The notes under the pieces were generated by a model. It ran no database searches, was not told the origin of the DNA, and was given only the letters and a program-made list of their open reading frames with translations. 64,000 nt of DNA from assembly GCF_029892565.1 (NCBI RefSeq), contig NZ_JARXVH010000010.1:62001-126000 (forward strand), given 5' to 3'. The stretch's first letter is position 1; the number at the start of each line of letters is the position of its first letter. A program made the translations under genes and the position numbers. This stretch comes from Streptomyces pseudovenezuelae. Its GTDB lineage: Bacteria > Actinomycetota > Actinomycetes > Streptomycetales > Streptomycetaceae. This document shows, in pieces, positions 41,885 through 51,170 of the stretch.

Positions 41885-42673
41885 TTGCCGCGCATCAACG
41901 GCACAGCCGTCTTCGTCACATCACTCGTCGCCACCCTCGGCGCGCTCGCGTTCCCCATGTGGCAGTACGCCGACCGCATGGGCACGGGGCAGGCGAACGT
42001 GGCGGCGAGCACCGTGAACACCCAGTGGGGACCGCTGACCGCGGCGGACCGCGACCTGATCGTGCGGGTACGGCTGGCCGGGCTCTGGGAGCTGCCGGCC
42101 GGGCAGCAGGCGATCGAGCGGGCGCCCAGCCAGGCGATCAAGGAGGCGGGCGACCATCTCATCGTCGGCCACACCGACCTGGACAAGCGGGTGCGGATCA
42201 TCGCGGCCCAGCTCGGGGTGGCGCTGCCGAACCAGCCGAACGAGCAGCAGCAGGGGTGGCTGCAGGAGATGAGCGCGGCGCAGGGTTCGCAGTACGAGTA
42301 CAAGTTCGTGAACCTGCTGCGGGCCGCGCACGGCAAGATCTTCCCGGCCATCGGCACCGTACGGAACACCACCCGCAACACGCTCGTCCGCCAGCTCGCC
42401 TCGGACGCCAACCAGACCGTGCTCGACCACATCACGATCCTGGAGAAGACCGGCAAGGTCGACTTCGACGCCATTGCCAACGACGCGGTGGCCGGCACCA
42501 CGGCCAGCCCGACCGGCCCGGCGGCGCCCGTCCCCGGCCAGGTGGCGCCCTCGGCCCCGGCCGCCGAGGCCAGCGGTGACATCGGTACGACGTCCCGGCC
42601 GTCGCCGGGCGCACCCGGCACCGTCAACACCGGCCGCCCGGACCCGGTGGACACGGCGGGCGTCCTCCAGTGA
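41885..42673 (+). CDS. DUF4142 (ferritin-like) membrane-anchored protein, copy 1
   Basis: 262 residues. An N-terminal hydrophobic segment (GTAVFVTSLVATLGALAFPMW) anchors it outside the membrane. The four-helix DUF4142 domain follows (LTAADRDLIVRVRLAGLWELPAGQQAIERAPSQ, HLIVGHTDLDKRVR, FVNLLRAAHGKIFPAIGTVRNTTRN), then a Pro/Ala/Thr-rich tail. The TTG at 41885 has GGGAGG 5 nt upstream and starts in the position seen in the paralog; TTG at 41822 is less likely. A near relative lies at 44325, on the other side of the DUF692 gene. The role is unknown. Confidence 0.8.
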   Translation: MPRINGTAVFVTSLVATLGALAFPMWQYADRMGTGQANVAASTVNTQWGPLTAADRDLIVRVRLAGLWELPAGQQAIERAPSQAIKEAGDHLIVGHTDLDKRVRIIAAQLGVALPNQPNEQQQGWLQEMSAAQGSQYEYKFVNLLRAAHGKIFPAIGTVRNTTRNTLVRQLASDANQTVLDHITILEKTGKVDFDAIANDAVAGTTASPTGPAAPVPGQVAPSAPAAEASGDIGTTSRPSPGAPGTVNTGRPDPVDTAGVLQ

Positions 42674-42820
42674 CCCCGTAGGCCGCGGACGCGTCCCAAC
42701 CTCAAATGTTGCTCTGAAGGCGGAGGGGGAGCGGTTCACGCGCGGCGGCCGGGGCCATACCCCCTCCACGTCGACGCAGACGGCACGGACATGCGGAGGA
42801 AGCCGAGGAGGGGACGGGCG

Positions 42821-44191
42821 ATGGAGCGAGTGACGAGGCTGGGGACGGGCATCGGGTGGCGGCCGGAGATCGCGGACGCCGTGGAGCGGATGCCGGGGAT
42901 CGACTGGGTCGAGGCGGTGGCCGAGAACGTGTGCCCCGGACACCTCCCCGAGTCGCTGCGGCGGCTGCGCGAGCGCGGGGTGACCGTGATCCCGCACGGT
43001 GTCTCCCTCGGCCTCGGCGGCGCCGACCGGCCCGACGCCGGCCGCCTCGCCGCGCTGGCCGAGCGGGTCGAGGCACTGGGATCGCCGCTGGTCACCGAGC
43101 ACATCGCGTTCGTCCGGGCGGGCGGCCCACTGACCGCGACCCCGCCGCTGGAGGCCGGGCACCTGCTGCCCGTCCCGCGCACCCGGGACGCCCTCGACGT
43201 GCTCTGCGAGAACGTCCGCATCGCACAGGACGCGCTGCCGGTACCGCTCGCCGTCGAGAACATCGCCGCGCTGATCGCCTGGCCCGGCGAGGAGATGACC
43301 GAGGGACAGTTCCTGTACGAGCTGGCCGACCGGACCGGCGTACGGCTCCTCATCGACGTGGCCAACCTGCACACCAACCACGTCAACCGTGCCGAGGACC
43401 CGGCCAAGGCCCTCGCCGAACTCCCCCTGGAAGCCATCGCGTACGTCCATGTCGCGGGCGGCTTCGAGCGGGACGGCGTCTGGCACGACAGCCACGCCCA
43501 CCCCGTTGCGCGCCCGGTCCTCGACATCCTGACCGACCTCGCATCGCGGGTGTCGCCGCCCGGAGTGCTGCTGGAGCGGGACGAGAACTTCCCCGAACCG
43601 GCGAAGCTGGAAGGGGAGTTGGCGGCGATCAGGAAGGCGCTGACGGTGGGGCGCGTAGCCCGGGAGGGCGTCGCGGCGGGACACGGGACCGGGGAGCTGC
43701 GGTCCGCCGGGCGAGCGGCAACCGACCCGGCACCGACAACCCCCACCGAACCGACCGAGCCCGCGACCCCCGTCGCCCCCGCCCGCCAGCGCCTCGCCCT
43801 GGCCCAGGCCGCGCTGCTCTCCGCTCTCGTCGCCGGTACGCCCGTGCCCGAGGGGTTCGACCGGGTCCGGCTCGGCGTGCAGGCGCGGGCGTTGGACGGG
43901 AAGCGGGCCGATGTGGTGGGCAAGCTCGCGCCGGAGCTGCCGGAGATCCTCGGTGCGGACTATCGCGGCCACTTCCTCGCGTACGCCCATGGGCACCCGA
44001 TGACCGGCGGCTACCGGCGGGACGCCCTGGACTTCGCCGAACATCTGCTGCTCGCCGGGCTGGTCGAAGAGACGGGAGCACGGCAGGAACTGCGGGAGTG
44101 GTGGCTGGAGCGGTCGGGTCCTGTGCCGCACTCGCGGCGGCCCGGGGTGCGGCTGGCCAGGGCGACGCGACGGGTGCTGCTGCGCCGCTGA
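42821..44191 (+). CDS. DUF692/MNIO-family protein with C-terminal SCO6045-like domain
   Basis: 456 residues. The TIM-barrel multinuclear non-heme iron oxidase pattern is complete: VIPHGVSLGLGG, TEHIAF, LAVENIAALI, LLIDVANLHTNHVN, AYVHVAGG, WHDSHAHPV and LLERDENFPE supply the expected His/Asp/Glu ligands. After a Pro/Thr/Ala linker (about residues 295-325) a helical domain of about 130 residues follows. MNIO enzymes known so far modify Cys or other residues of ribosomal peptides together with a partner protein; the C-terminal domain could be a built-in partner. No Cys-rich precursor is visible nearby. The ATG at 42821 follows GAGGAGGGG; 42791 is an alternative. Confidence 0.85.
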   Translation: MERVTRLGTGIGWRPEIADAVERMPGIDWVEAVAENVCPGHLPESLRRLRERGVTVIPHGVSLGLGGADRPDAGRLAALAERVEALGSPLVTEHIAFVRAGGPLTATPPLEAGHLLPVPRTRDALDVLCENVRIAQDALPVPLAVENIAALIAWPGEEMTEGQFLYELADRTGVRLLIDVANLHTNHVNRAEDPAKALAELPLEAIAYVHVAGGFERDGVWHDSHAHPVARPVLDILTDLASRVSPPGVLLERDENFPEPAKLEGELAAIRKALTVGRVAREGVAAGHGTGELRSAGRAATDPAPTTPTEPTEPATPVAPARQRLALAQAALLSALVAGTPVPEGFDRVRLGVQARALDGKRADVVGKLAPELPEILGADYRGHFLAYAHGHPMTGGYRRDALDFAEHLLLAGLVEETGARQELREWWLERSGPVPHSRRPGVRLARATRRVLLRR

Positions 44192-44324
44192 GTGGGGGCT
44201 GAGCGAAGGGTTGCGGGAGTGGCCACGTGAGGGGCCACACAGCATCGCGGGGCAGACCGGGCGGTAACATAGCAACTTCCGCACCCTGAGCACACTGCTG
44301 TGCGGTGCCGCACCGGGAGGGGCC

Positions 44325-45116
44325 ATGCGACCGCGACCCCCTGTCAGAGGACGGGGCATCTTCAGTGGCACCGGGCTCATCATCATGGGCCTGACCGCGA
44401 CGCTACTGGCGTTGATCTTTCCGATCTGGTCCTACGCCGACCGGTCCGGAGTCAGCGCGGACGCGAACGTGCTCAACGCCCAGACGGTGTCGACCAGTTA
44501 CGGTCCGCTGTCCGCGCTCGACCGCGAGTTCATCACCAAGGTGCGGCTGGCCGGGCTGTGGGAGCTGCCCGCCGGCAAACAGGCCGAGCAGAAGGGCACG
44601 ACCCAGGCCGTACGGACGGCGGGACAGCACCTCGTCGAGGGGCACACCTTCCTGGACCAGCGGGTGCGCGACGTCGCGGCCAAGCTCGGGCTGGCGCTGC
44701 CCAACGAACCGAACGACCAGCAGAAGCAGTGGCTCGCGACGCTGAACACGGCCCAGGGCGTCGACTACGACAGCAAGTTCGCCAACCTGCTGCGGGTGGC
44801 GCACGGCAAGGTGTTCTCGGTCGTCGCCCAGGTCCGCGCGAGCACCCGCAACTCGCTGGTGCGCACGCTGGCCGACGACGCGAACACGACCGTGCTGGAC
44901 CACATCGAGGTGCTGGAGGCCACCGGGTACGTCGACTGGGACGCCCTGGCCCGGGACATGGCCGCCGCGAGCACTCCCCCGCTCGCCAACTCTCCGACGG
45001 GGCTGAGCACCGACCCGGTCCCGGTGGCACCGTCGGCGTCACCGACCTTCCAGCCGCCGCCGTCGTCGTTCACGCTCCCGCCGCCCGCCTCCAGCCCGCC
45101 GCCCCCACAGCCGTAG
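44325..45116 (+). CDS. DUF4142 (ferritin-like) membrane-anchored protein, copy 2
   Basis: 263 residues with an excellent GGGAGGGG ribosome binding site. The membrane segment (GTGLIIMGLTATLLALIFPIW) and DUF4142 domain (LSALDREFITKVRLAGLWELPAGKQAEQKG, FANLLRVAHGKVFSVVAQVRASTRNSLVRTL) align with the protein at 41885-42673 along their whole length. The tail is Pro/Ser-rich and probably extends into the cell wall. The pair presumably arose by duplication, with the DUF692 gene lying between. No catalytic residues can be assigned. Confidence 0.82.
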   Translation: MRPRPPVRGRGIFSGTGLIIMGLTATLLALIFPIWSYADRSGVSADANVLNAQTVSTSYGPLSALDREFITKVRLAGLWELPAGKQAEQKGTTQAVRTAGQHLVEGHTFLDQRVRDVAAKLGLALPNEPNDQQKQWLATLNTAQGVDYDSKFANLLRVAHGKVFSVVAQVRASTRNSLVRTLADDANTTVLDHIEVLEATGYVDWDALARDMAAASTPPLANSPTGLSTDPVPVAPSASPTFQPPPSSFTLPPPASSPPPPQP

Positions 45117-45228
45117 CCACTGCCGTAGGCCGTTTCACGCCAATCGGAACGTCACATACCGACAACACTCCGTCCGGATTGTGAACAGGGCATGGCGCTT
45201 CCCCGCGCCCCTGGCATAGAAACGCGGC

Positions 45229-46029
45229 ATGTTCTGGGTCCTTCTTCTGCTGCTGGCCTGGGCCGTCGCCGGCTCGGCCTGTACACGGCTGTGTCTCGCC
45301 GCCGTACGTGTGGCGGCCGTGGACGCGGATGCCGGCACGGACGTCCGGGGGCGCGGTCTGACGCTCTACGAGGCGGCGTTCCTGTCCGGCGGCCCCGGGC
45401 GGGTCGCCGATCTGACCATGGTCTCGATGGCCCGGCAGCAGCGGCTGCTGCTGGCCCGCACCGGCTGGGCGACGGTCGTCGACCCGCGCGGGCGCGACGA
45501 GATGGAGCGTTCGGTGATAGGGGCCATCGGGCCCGAGGGGCAGAGCCGTATCGCCCCGGTGCGAGCCGCGACGGCCTCGGCGGACGCCGTGGGCAGCCTC
45601 GGCGACCGGCTGGTCAGCGCGGGCCTCGCGGTGCCCGCCGACGGCCGCGGCGGCATCGCGGCGGGCATCCGCCAGGTGCAGTTCGCTGCGCTCGCCGTGT
45701 TCGGCCTCGGGGTGGCGGCGCTGCTGCTGCCGGCCCCGCCGGACATGCCGCGCGGCCTGGTCGCCCTGTGGTTCGCGCTGCCGCTGGCCCTGGCCCTGAG
45801 CTGCCTGGCGATCGCCCGCGTCGAGGTCCACCCGTACTCCCGCTGGGCCTCCCCGGCCGGCCAGCGCCTCCTGGGCGCCCTGACCCGGCGCGCCGGGGGC
45901 GGTGACGACCGTACGTACCTCACCTCCGTCGCCGTACGAGGGGTCCGCGCGATCGGTGAACCGGACCTGCGCGAGGCCTTCGAGCACCGGGACCAGCCGT
46001 GGCGCGAACCACACGCCGGGGGCGCATAG
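45229..46029 (+). CDS. TIGR04222-domain membrane protein
   Basis: 266 residues. An N-terminal membrane helix (FWVLLLLLAWAVAGSACTRLC) is followed by a cytoplasmic region with LTLYEAAFLSGGPGRVADLTMVSMARQQRLLLAR, the TIGR04222 signature. Two further hydrophobic helices lie around residues 145-185. In many family members a Gly/Cys-rich low-complexity tail follows; here the C-terminus is ordinary (REAFEHRDQPWREPHAGGA). Its position just after the DUF692 gene cluster repeats a known neighbourhood, but the function is unknown. Confidence 0.75.
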   Translation: MFWVLLLLLAWAVAGSACTRLCLAAVRVAAVDADAGTDVRGRGLTLYEAAFLSGGPGRVADLTMVSMARQQRLLLARTGWATVVDPRGRDEMERSVIGAIGPEGQSRIAPVRAATASADAVGSLGDRLVSAGLAVPADGRGGIAAGIRQVQFAALAVFGLGVAALLLPAPPDMPRGLVALWFALPLALALSCLAIARVEVHPYSRWASPAGQRLLGALTRRAGGGDDRTYLTSVAVRGVRAIGEPDLREAFEHRDQPWREPHAGGA

Positions 46030-46126
46030 GGGGCATTGAGCCCGACACCGGCGGGCGGTGCTTGCCTTCGCCCGAACTCGTACGAAACATCCCTTCTGTC
46101 GCCGCCGTGCACCGAAGGGATACGCG

Positions 46127-47710
46127 ATGAGAGCAGCCGCCTTCTACTCGGCCGCCGGATCCTTGCTCCTGACCACCCTCGCCACCGCCCCCGCCACCGG
46201 TCTGCCCGGTGTCCCGGGCGCCGTCGAACAGCGCGGCACCGCCGTGGCCGCATCGCGCGCCGCCGCCGCCGGCGTCGACTTCGGGAACTGCGCCGACGCG
46301 CAGGACATGCCCGGCAGCATGCAGTGCGGCACGGTCTCCGTCCCGCTCGACTACGCGCACCCCGGTGGCAAGCAGATCCGGCTGACCGTCAGCCGGGTGC
46401 GGGCCACCCACAAGGACCCGCGCAACAGCAAGCGCCGGGTGCCGCGCCAGGGCGCCCTGGTCTACAACCCGGGCGGCCCCGGCGGCGACGGGTTCTACTT
46501 CCCGCTGATCGGCCTGATGCCGGAGTGGAAGCGCATCGCGTCCGCGTACGACCTGGTCGGCTACTCCCCGCGCGGGGTCGGCCGCTCCGCCCCCGTCTCC
46601 TGCCAGGACCCCAAGCACTTCAGCAAGGCGCCCTCGCAGTCGCCGACGTACCCCTCGGAGTCCTACAAGCAGGAACGCATCGCGCAGGCGAAGGCCTACG
46701 CGCGCGGCTGCGCCCAGCGGACCGGCAGCTCGCTGCGGTACTACACCTCGCTCAACAACGCCCGTGACCTGGACGTCCTGCGGGCGGCGCTGGGCGAGGA
46801 GAGGCTGACGTTCATGGGGGCGTCGTACGGCACCTACTTCGGGGCGCTGTACGCGACGCTGTTCCCCTCGCACGTGCGGCGGATGGTCTTCGACTCGGCG
46901 GTGAACCCGGACCCGGAGCAGATCTGGTACCGCAACAACCTCGACCAGTCGGCCGCGTTCGAGGGCCGCTGGACGGACTTCCGCGAGTGGATGGCCGAGC
47001 ACGACAAGGTGTACGGGCTCGGCGACACCGCCGACGCGGTGCAGGGCAGCTACGACAAGGCGGCCGCACAGCTCGCCGCGGAGCCGGCGGGCGGCAAGGT
47101 GGGACCGGCCCAGTTGCAGGGCGCGTTCCTGACGGCCGGGTACTACGACGACTACTGGCCGCACCGCGCGCAGGCGCTGTCGGCGTATCTGAAGGGCGAC
47201 CCGAAGCCGCTGATCCAGCAGGCGGGACCGCATCCGGAGGCGGCGGCCGAGGCGGAGAACTCCAACGCCGTGTACACGGCCGTCGAGTGCAACGACGCGT
47301 CCTGGCCGACGGACTTCAAGGTCTGGGACCGGGACAACACGCGCCTCGCGCGCGTGGCGCCGTTCGAGACCTGGGACAACGTCTGGATGAACCTGCCCTG
47401 CGCGTATTGGCCCGCGCCGCGTCAGCAGGCCGTCGATGTGCGGACTGCGCCGGGGGAGCTGCCGTCGACGTTGATCCTGGCGGCCGAGCGGGATGCCGCG
47501 GCACCTTATGACGGAGCCCTCGAATTGCATCGGCGCTTGTCGGGCTCGGTCCTGGTGACGGAGCGGGATGCCGGGACTCACGGGATCGCGGGCGGCCCCA
47601 ACCGGTGCGTCAACGGGTATCTCGACGCGTATCTGTTGGAGGGGCGGCTGCCGGTGCGGCGGGCTGCTTGTGCGGGGCATGCGGAGCCGAAGCCTGGGGT
47701 CGCCGAATAA
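46127..47710 (+). CDS. secreted alpha/beta hydrolase (tripeptidyl aminopeptidase-like)
   Basis: 527 residues. A signal peptide (MRAAAFYSAAGSLLLTTLATAPATG) and the Streptomyces aminopeptidase pattern are seen: VSVPLDYAHPGGKQIRLTVSRVRAT, VYNPGGPGGDG (oxyanion), DLVGYSPRGVGRSAPVSC, nucleophile FMGASYGTYFGALYATLFP, and the late Asp/His region ILAAERDAAAPYDGALE and DAGTHGIAGG. It probably cleaves tri- or dipeptides from N-termini outside the cell. The ATG at 46127 follows GAAGGG; the upstream TTG extension is not a signal peptide. Confidence 0.9.
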   Translation: MRAAAFYSAAGSLLLTTLATAPATGLPGVPGAVEQRGTAVAASRAAAAGVDFGNCADAQDMPGSMQCGTVSVPLDYAHPGGKQIRLTVSRVRATHKDPRNSKRRVPRQGALVYNPGGPGGDGFYFPLIGLMPEWKRIASAYDLVGYSPRGVGRSAPVSCQDPKHFSKAPSQSPTYPSESYKQERIAQAKAYARGCAQRTGSSLRYYTSLNNARDLDVLRAALGEERLTFMGASYGTYFGALYATLFPSHVRRMVFDSAVNPDPEQIWYRNNLDQSAAFEGRWTDFREWMAEHDKVYGLGDTADAVQGSYDKAAAQLAAEPAGGKVGPAQLQGAFLTAGYYDDYWPHRAQALSAYLKGDPKPLIQQAGPHPEAAAEAENSNAVYTAVECNDASWPTDFKVWDRDNTRLARVAPFETWDNVWMNLPCAYWPAPRQQAVDVRTAPGELPSTLILAAERDAAAPYDGALELHRRLSGSVLVTERDAGTHGIAGGPNRCVNGYLDAYLLEGRLPVRRAACAGHAEPKPGVAE

Positions 47711-47731
47711 CGCCGTCCGCAGGCCGTCCTG

Positions 47732-47771
47732 GGCTGGTCGCGCAGTTCCCCGCGCCCCTTTCGGGGCGCGG
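47732..47771. terminator. Streptomyces dispersed repeat with terminator hairpin
   Basis: The stem CCGCGCCCC (47750-47758) pairs with GGGGCGCGG (47763-47771) around TTTC. It is preceded by GGCTGGTCGCGCAGTTC, a sequence I recognise as widely repeated in Streptomyces genomes. It lies between two convergent genes (46127 and hemQ). Partial copies occur at 52555 and 58045. Confidence 0.7.
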
Positions 47772-47797
47772 AGCGCACCGGCATCGAAAGCCGGGCC

Positions 47798-48529
47798 CTA
47801 GGCCAGGCCGGCTACCAGCTCGCCGATCTCCTTGCGGCGGCCCGTGTAGAACGGGACCTCCTCGCGGACGTGCAGACGGGTCTCGGAGGCGCGCAGGTGG
47901 CGCATGAGGTCGACGATGCGGTACAGCTCGTCGGCCTCGAAGGCCAGGATCCACTCGTAGTCGCCGAGCGAGAACGAGGCGACCGTGTTGGCGCGCACGT
48001 CCGGGTAGCCACGGGCCATCTTGCCGTGGTCGGCGAGCATGCGGCGACGGTCCTCGTCGGGCAGCAGGTACCAGTCGTAGGAGCGCACGAACGGGTACAC
48101 GCTGATGTAGTTGCGCGGCGTCTCGTCGGCCAGGAAGGCCGGGATGTGCGAGCGGTTGAACTCTGCGGGACGGTGCAGCGCCATGTTCGACCAGACCGGC
48201 TCCAGCGCGCGGCCGAGCTTGGTGCGGCGGAAGAGGTTGTACGCCTCCTGGAGCTGGTCGGCGGTCTCGGCGTGCCACCAGATCATGAGGTCGGCGTCGG
48301 CACGCAGGCCCGACACGTCGTACGTGCCGCGGATGGTCACGTCCTTGGCGGCGAGCTGGTCGAACAGCTCCTGGACCTCGTCGGCGTAACCGGCGCGGTC
48401 GTCGGGGAGCACGTCCTTCAGCTTGAAGACGGACCACAGGGTGTAGCGGATGGCCTCGTTGAGGTCCTTGGCCAGCTTGCCCTTGTTCGGGACACGGCCG
48501 GGCTCGGTGGTGGGGGCGTCGTCACTCAT
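47798..48529 (-). CDS. hemQ: coproheme decarboxylase HemQ (chlorite-dismutase-like)
   Basis: 243 residues. The actinobacterial HemQ pattern is clear: RYTLWSVFKLKDVLPDD, VRSYDWYLLPDEDRR (reactive Tyr) and the heme axial His in LADHGKMARGYPDVRANT. It converts Fe-coproporphyrin III to heme b. It is 4 bp downstream of hemG on the same strand and clearly in one operon with it. Confidence 0.97.
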   Translation of the reverse strand: MSDDAPTTEPGRVPNKGKLAKDLNEAIRYTLWSVFKLKDVLPDDRAGYADEVQELFDQLAAKDVTIRGTYDVSGLRADADLMIWWHAETADQLQEAYNLFRRTKLGRALEPVWSNMALHRPAEFNRSHIPAFLADETPRNYISVYPFVRSYDWYLLPDEDRRRMLADHGKMARGYPDVRANTVASFSLGDYEWILAFEADELYRIVDLMRHLRASETRLHVREEVPFYTGRRKEIGELVAGLA

Positions 48530-48533
48530 GCGG

Positions 48534-49988
48534 CTATTCTCCCGCTCCGCCGTGCAGGCTCTGCACCGGGTTGGCGGTGAGCTCCCGGACCGCCGTCAGG
48601 TCGCCCGCCAGTTGGTCGACCGCGGCATACGCGCTGGCGATGCAGGCCGGGATGCCGACGCCGTCGTACTGTGCGCCGCAGACCGCGAGGCCCGGGAGCT
48701 TGGCGACGTGCTCACGGATGCGGGCCACGCGCGCGTGGTGGCCGACGGGGTACTGGGGCAGGCCGTCGGTCCAGCGGGTGACGCGGGTCTCCAGAGGCGT
48801 GGCCGCGAGGCCGGTCGCCTCGCGCAGGTCGTGCCGGGAGACGTCGACCAGGCCGGCGTCGTCCCGCTCCAGGACCGCCGTCTCGCCGTACCGCCCGACG
48901 GAGGTGCGCAGCACGACCACGTCCGGGTTCTCGTCGGCGATCCAGCCCCACTTCTGAGATGCGAACGTCGACGCCTTGATGGTGCGCCCCTCGACCGGCG
49001 GCACCAGGAAGCCGCTGCCGTCGGGGAGGTCGGTGTCGGCGCGGCGGTAGGCGAGGGTGACCAGGGCCATGGACGCGTACTCGACGGCGCCCAACTCGGC
49101 CGCGGCGGCGGGCGCTTCGGCCCCCAGCAGTCCGGCGGCGGCCGGAGCGGGTACGGCGACGATCACACCGTCGGCTTCGAGCACGCGCTCTCCGGCGACG
49201 ACCCGCCAACCCGATGCGCCGTTGCGGCGCAACTCCCGCACCGGCGTCCCGGTCAGGATCTCGCCCCCACGCTCCCGTACCGACTCCGCGACGGCGAACG
49301 GCAGTTGGCCCACGCCGCCCTCGATGCCCATGAACACCGGCCCCGTCTGCTGGGCCGCGGCGGCCCGGGCCTGGATCTCGCGGACCGCCTCCGTGAGGGA
49401 GTCGTGCGTCAGCGCGGCCTGGTAGAGCTGCGGGACGGCCGAGCGCATCGAGATGCGGTACGCGTCGCCCGCGTACACACCGCCGAGCAGGGGCTCCACG
49501 AGGCGGTCGACGACCTCGCGGCCCAGCCGCTCCGCCACGTACTCCCCCACCGCCACGTCGTCCCCGACCTCCGTGCGCGGCAGCTCCGCGTCGCGCTCGA
49601 TGCGGGCGAGGCCCTCGTCGGACAGGACCCCGGAGAGGGCGGCGGCGGTGCCGGGTACGCCCATGACGTGGCCCTTGGGCATGGGGCGCAGGGCGCCGCG
49701 GGTCCAGAGCGAGGCGGTCGCGGTGGCCGGTGCCTGGAGCCGGTCCGTCAGCCCGACCTCGCGCGCGAGGGCCACGGCCTCCGGTCTGCGGGCCAGCATG
49801 GACTCGGCGCCGAAGTCGACGCGCGCGCCCGCGATCTCGCCCGGCAGCAGCTTGCCGCCGACCCGGTCCGACGCCTCCAGCACGGTGACCCGCACGCCCC
49901 GCTCCAGCAGCCGGTGGGCCGCGGTGAGACCCGCGATACCGGCTCCGATGACGACGACGTGCCCCGCACTGCTACCCGTTGCGCTCAT
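48534..49988 (-). CDS. hemG: protoporphyrinogen/coproporphyrinogen oxidase (HemG/HemY type)
   Basis: 484 residues. The FAD dinucleotide-binding motif is HVVVIGAGIAGLTAAHRLLE with LEASDRVGGKLL; the substrate-domain motif GGVYAGDAYRIS and the C-terminal FAD site CGAQYDGVGIPACIASAY are intact. In Gram-positive bacteria it oxidises coproporphyrinogen III, in agreement with the adjacent hemQ. The ATG at 49988 is preceded by GGAGGGC; upstream extension lacks conservation. The gene symbol varies in databases (hemG, hemY, cgoX). Confidence 0.95.
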   Translation of the reverse strand: MSATGSSAGHVVVIGAGIAGLTAAHRLLERGVRVTVLEASDRVGGKLLPGEIAGARVDFGAESMLARRPEAVALAREVGLTDRLQAPATATASLWTRGALRPMPKGHVMGVPGTAAALSGVLSDEGLARIERDAELPRTEVGDDVAVGEYVAERLGREVVDRLVEPLLGGVYAGDAYRISMRSAVPQLYQAALTHDSLTEAVREIQARAAAAQQTGPVFMGIEGGVGQLPFAVAESVRERGGEILTGTPVRELRRNGASGWRVVAGERVLEADGVIVAVPAPAAAGLLGAEAPAAAAELGAVEYASMALVTLAYRRADTDLPDGSGFLVPPVEGRTIKASTFASQKWGWIADENPDVVVLRTSVGRYGETAVLERDDAGLVDVSRHDLREATGLAATPLETRVTRWTDGLPQYPVGHHARVARIREHVAKLPGLAVCGAQYDGVGIPACIASAYAAVDQLAGDLTAVRELTANPVQSLHGGAGE

Positions 49989-50147
49989 GCCCTCCACTTT
50001 CGCAGACCCCACTGACACTCCCGCCGGGGCCCGGTGTCCGGCACGAGTCCCGACCGTGACCTCATCGGGACCGATCCACCCCAACGTCCGGGCCCCTCCG
50101 GGCGTCGAAGAAGCATCAGTCGGTCATGACACTCGGGGGTACGCCTC

Positions 50148-51143
50148 ATGCGCACACGACATTCCGTACGACCGGTCCACGCCCTGACCGGACTCCTGCT
50201 CGCCGCGTCGCTCGCGCTGGCCGGCTGCGGCGGCTCGGACAGCAGCGATTCCGGCACCACCAGCGCCGCCGACGCGAAGAGCGGCCCACAGGCGGCCGAG
50301 GCGGCTCCGGGCGGCGAGCAGGACAGCGCCGGCGACAAGAACGCGAGCGGTGGCAAGGCACCGACCGCGCCCAAGCTCTCCGCGAGCCACATCATCCGCA
50401 CGGCCTCGCTGACCGTGCAGGTCAAGGACGTACCGAAGGCGCTCGACGAGGCCCGTACCACCACCGAGAACGCGGGCGGTTACGTCGGCGACGAGACCAC
50501 CAGCCGGGACGAGGAGGGCGACGAGCACACGCGCGTGGTGCTGCGGGTGCCGGTCGAGAAGTACGACGAGGTCCTCGTCGATCTGCAGGGCGCGGGCAAG
50601 CTCTTGCACCGGACCGCGAAGGCCCAGGACGTCACCGACCAGGTCGTCGACGTGGAGAGCCGCATCAAGTCGCAGCGCGTCAGCGTGGCCCGGGTGCGGG
50701 AGCTGATGGACCAGGCCACCAAGCTGAGCGACGTGCTGGAGCTGGAGGGTGAGTTGAGCACCCGGGAGTCGGACCTGGAGGCGCTGCTCGCCCAGCAGGC
50801 GTCCCTGAAGGACCGCACGAGCCTGGCCACGATCACCCTCTCCCTCACGGAGACACCCGTGAAGGCGGTCGCGAAGGACGACGACACCGGGTTCGTGGAC
50901 GCGCTGGCCGGGGGCTGGGACGCGTTCGTGACGATGCTGCGCTGGCTGGCGGTGGCGTTCGGCGCGGTGCTGCCGTTCCTCGCGGTGGCGGCCCTGCTGG
51001 TGCTGGCCTGGCTGCGGCTGATCCGGCCCCGGCTGCCGCGCCGCCCGGCCACCGCGCCCGCGACGAGCGCGCTGGGCCCGCTGCCCTCGGCCCGGCCCGT
51101 ACCCGACACCACCGGTCGCCGGGAGGGCGGCGAGCAGGACTGA
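50148..51143 (+). CDS. DUF4349 lipoprotein
   Basis: 331 residues. The lipobox LALAGC (about residues 22-27) predicts lipid anchoring. After a Ser/Asp-rich linker comes the DUF4349 domain: SHIIRTASLTVQVKDVPKALDEARTTTENAGGYV, coiled-coil helices (DVLELEGELSTRESDLEALLAQQASLKDRTSLATITLSLTE) and a C-terminal transmembrane helix (FGAVLPFLAVAALLVLAWLRLI). It thus has both ends at the membrane. Function unknown; possibly an envelope scaffold. It is divergent from hemG. Confidence 0.85.
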   Translation: MRTRHSVRPVHALTGLLLAASLALAGCGGSDSSDSGTTSAADAKSGPQAAEAAPGGEQDSAGDKNASGGKAPTAPKLSASHIIRTASLTVQVKDVPKALDEARTTTENAGGYVGDETTSRDEEGDEHTRVVLRVPVEKYDEVLVDLQGAGKLLHRTAKAQDVTDQVVDVESRIKSQRVSVARVRELMDQATKLSDVLELEGELSTRESDLEALLAQQASLKDRTSLATITLSLTETPVKAVAKDDDTGFVDALAGGWDAFVTMLRWLAVAFGAVLPFLAVAALLVLAWLRLIRPRLPRRPATAPATSALGPLPSARPVPDTTGRREGGEQD

Positions 51144-51170
51144 AATGCCGTGTGCCCGTAGCGTGTTCGC

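Noticed and set aside
45229..46029. The TIGR04222 protein as a Cys-rich RiPP precursor of the MNIO enzyme
   Set aside because: Only two cysteines are present, both in the N-terminal membrane helix, and there is no Gly/Cys tail, so I do not call it a precursor.
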